Positions 62,911-64,000 of a DNA stretch of 64,000 bases are shown here, piece after piece (positions within the stretch are counted from its first letter, which is position 1; each line of letters opens with the position of its first letter). Where the stretch lies: assembly GCF_001687325.1 (NCBI RefSeq), contig NZ_LZRD01000021.1, forward strand, positions 101,763 through 165,762, written 5' to 3'. Source of the stretch: Streptomyces sp. PTY087I2 (GTDB taxonomy: Bacteria > Actinomycetota > Actinomycetes > Streptomycetales > Streptomycetaceae). Position numbers and translations under genes: made by a program. The notes below the pieces were generated by a model. The model was given only the letters and a program-made list of their open reading frames with translations. It was not told where the DNA came from and did no database searches.

Positions 62911-62949
62911 GGCGCGGGCGGGACCGGGGGAACGTGTCCCGCCCGCGCC
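62911..62949. terminator. Terminator after the L,D-transpeptidase gene
   Basis: A perfect 14-bp stem (62911-62924 with 62936-62949) with an 11-base loop lies between convergent genes. A ~20-bp near-duplicate (GTACGCC(A/G)GGAGAGCCGGT) lies just before it. The rest of 62821-63091 shows nothing gene-like. Confidence 0.78.
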
Positions 62950-63091
62950 GATGCGCTGAGCCGAAGGTACGGGGGGAACCCCGGCTCGTCGCGCGGCCGA
63001 TGACCAGTCGGCTCACTCTGTACTGCGCCCGGCCTTCGAAAAACGTCACACCTGGTCGCGCGGGACCTCTGCCGAGACCTGAAAACGCAGG

Positions 63092-64000
63092 TCAGCGGGT
63101 CAGTACGGGGGCCGCACCGCTGCTCGTCGGGAGGGGCGGAACCTCGGCGTCCGCGCCCATGCCGACGCCGGCTTCCGGGGCCGGGGCGGCGCGGGGTACG
63201 GGATGGAAGGAGACGGGCGGCAGGGAGCCGCCGCCCGGCCCGTTCTGACCGCCGTCGTCGTCATCGTCGTCGTCGCCCCCGCCACCGGAGCCGCCGTTCC
63301 CACCGCTCCCCCCGCTCCCCCCGAGGAGGCGGTCGCAGAAGCGCTCCAGGTTCTTCTCGCCCTTGGCGAACTCGATGAGCTGGCGCCGGCTGCGGTCGTC
63401 CAGGGTGCCTTCGCGGAAGGCTTTGCAGGCCTTGACGGACTTCTCGTACCAGTTGCCCGAGTCCGTGTCGCCGCCGGAACCGCCGGGCCGGTCGTCCCGC
63501 CCGGTGCCGCCCCCGGTGGTCTCCTCGCGGCCGTTGCCGCCGGGGCGGTCCGGGGTGTCGGGGCGGCCCGTGCCGGACTCGCGGCCCGTGTCGCCGGTCC
63601 GCGCGCCGCCGGGGGCTTCGGGGCCGCCGGATTCGCGGGCCGTGGGCGAGGTGGAGGATTCCGGCTCGGCGGGCGATGACGGGTCCGCCGGGGCGGACGG
63701 GTCGTCGACGGAGTCGCTGGACATGAGGGGGCCCGGGGTCACGGCGGCCGATACGGAGCTGGCGGGCGTGGGCGAGCCCTGCCCGCCGAAGGTTCCGGTG
63801 AACACGCCCGTACCGGCGGCGACGGCCACTCCGCCGAGCGCGCAGCCCGCGAGCGAGGCGGCCAGGCCGAAGCGGACGGGCCGGCTCCAGCGGGGGCGGC
63901 GGGCCGGGGCGGCAGGGGCGGAGCCGAGCTGGACGGCGTGCAGCTGCCCGGGGCGGCCGGGGACGGCGGCACCGGCAGCGCGGCCGGCGAGCCGGTCGAC
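63092..64000 (-). CDS. Membrane-anchored Ser/Gly/Pro/Asp-rich protein (5' end outside window)
   Basis: The frame stays open to the window edge. Visible are an Arg/Pro/Ala-rich cytoplasmic part, one hydrophobic helix (Phe-Gly-Leu-Ala-Ala-Ser-Leu-Ala-Gly-Cys-Ala-Leu-Gly-Gly-Val) and a long extracellular Ser/Pro/Glu/Gly linker. A short conserved-looking block follows (Asn-Trp-Tyr-Glu-Lys-Ser-Val-Lys-Ala-Cys-Lys-Ala-Phe-Arg-Glu-Gly, then Leu-Ile-Glu-Phe-Ala-Lys-Gly, Arg-Phe-Cys-Asp), then a Gly/Asp-rich tail containing seven consecutive Asp. The two Cys of the block could pair. A cytoplasmic tail plus single helix plus linker is also typical of actinobacterial sigma-factor-associated proteins, but nothing here proves this. 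Confidence 0.7.
   Translation of the reverse strand, partial: VDRLAGRAAGAAVPGRPGQLHAVQLGSAPAAPARRPRWSRPVRFGLAASLAGCALGGVAVAAGTGVFTGTFGGQGSPTPASSVSAAVTPGPLMSSDSVDDPSAPADPSSPAEPESSTSPTARESGGPEAPGGARTGDTGRESGTGRPDTPDRPGGNGREETTGGGTGRDDRPGGSGGDTDSGNWYEKSVKACKAFREGTLDDRSRRQLIEFAKGEKNLERFCDRLLGGSGGSGGNGGSGGGGDDDDDDDGGQNGPGGGSLPPVSFHPVPRAAPAPEAGVGMGADAEVPPLPTSSGAAPVLTR

Overview
The window is very GC-rich, and nearly every gene has strong third-position G/C bias. Many starts are GTG and some are TTG, transcripts are often leaderless, and genes are separated by long perfect stem-loop terminators. Together with afsQ1/afsQ2/sigQ and the biotin-carrying acyl-CoA carboxylase, this indicates a Streptomyces chromosome. 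The order resembles, from memory, the S. coelicolor core chromosome around SCO4925 to SCO4865. No tRNA, rRNA, IS element or CRISPR array was recognised.

Layout. (1) 0-5.9 kb: tail of an upstream gene, a 42-aa membrane protein, maf, a small membrane protein, the biotin carboxylase/BCCP gene accA2, a TetR regulator, a wrecked NB-ARC/TPR gene and a DeoR/GlpR-type regulator. (2) 6-16.6 kb: an LpdA-type flavoprotein lacking redox residues, a gamma-glutamylcyclotransferase-like protein, then the first half of a nucleoside-catabolism locus: purine nucleoside phosphorylase, a PGM2-like sugar-phosphate mutase, deoC, an aldehyde dehydrogenase plus a catalytically deleted partner, and a uridine kinase. 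(3) 16.9-20.8 kb: sigQ divergent from afsQ1-afsQ2-lipoprotein, with a consensus AfsQ1 box between them. (4) 20.9-34.6 kb: VanZ-like and PspC proteins, small secreted proteins, adenosine deaminase, an alpha/beta-hydrolase lacking its serine, a LysR/MFS divergent pair, an L,D-transpeptidase, an ECF sigma factor with a SnoaL-like tail, a STAS protein, a large secreted subtilase and a Uma2-family nuclease. (5) 34.7-43.4 kb: the second half of the nucleoside locus (deoA, cdd, a Bmp-type nucleoside ABC transporter) plus an M20 amidohydrolase. (6) 43.5-58.6 kb: a nonulosonic-acid (sialic acid/Kdn type) cell-wall glycopolymer cluster. (7) 58.7-64 kb: a TetR/FAD-monooxygenase pair, a LysE exporter, a lipoprotein L,D-transpeptidase and a partial membrane protein.

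The most coherent regulatory signal is a 12-bp palindrome, CTACGCGCGTAG. It occurs exactly or with one change in front of five separate nucleoside transcription units (purine nucleoside phosphorylase, deoC, add, deoA, ABC transporter/cdd), and degenerate forms lie before bmpA and possibly the uridine kinase. It overlaps the promoter in each case, so it looks like one repressor's operator covering import (BmpA/ATPase/permeases), deamination (Add, Cdd), phosphorolysis (PNP, DeoA), mutase and aldolase steps, and acetaldehyde oxidation.

The glycopolymer cluster makes and activates a nonulosonate (NeuB-like synthase; NeuA-like cytidylyltransferase fused to a HAD phosphatase). It carries several transferases of different sialyltransferase families, a polysaccharide pyruvyltransferase and an acyltransferase. 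A GT2 glycosyltransferase/polysialyltransferase-like gene pair is present twice in mirror-image orientation at its two ends. Streptomyces coelicolor is known to make a poly-Kdn 'teichulosonic acid' from this chromosomal region, so that is the likely product class; which enzyme makes which bond is open.
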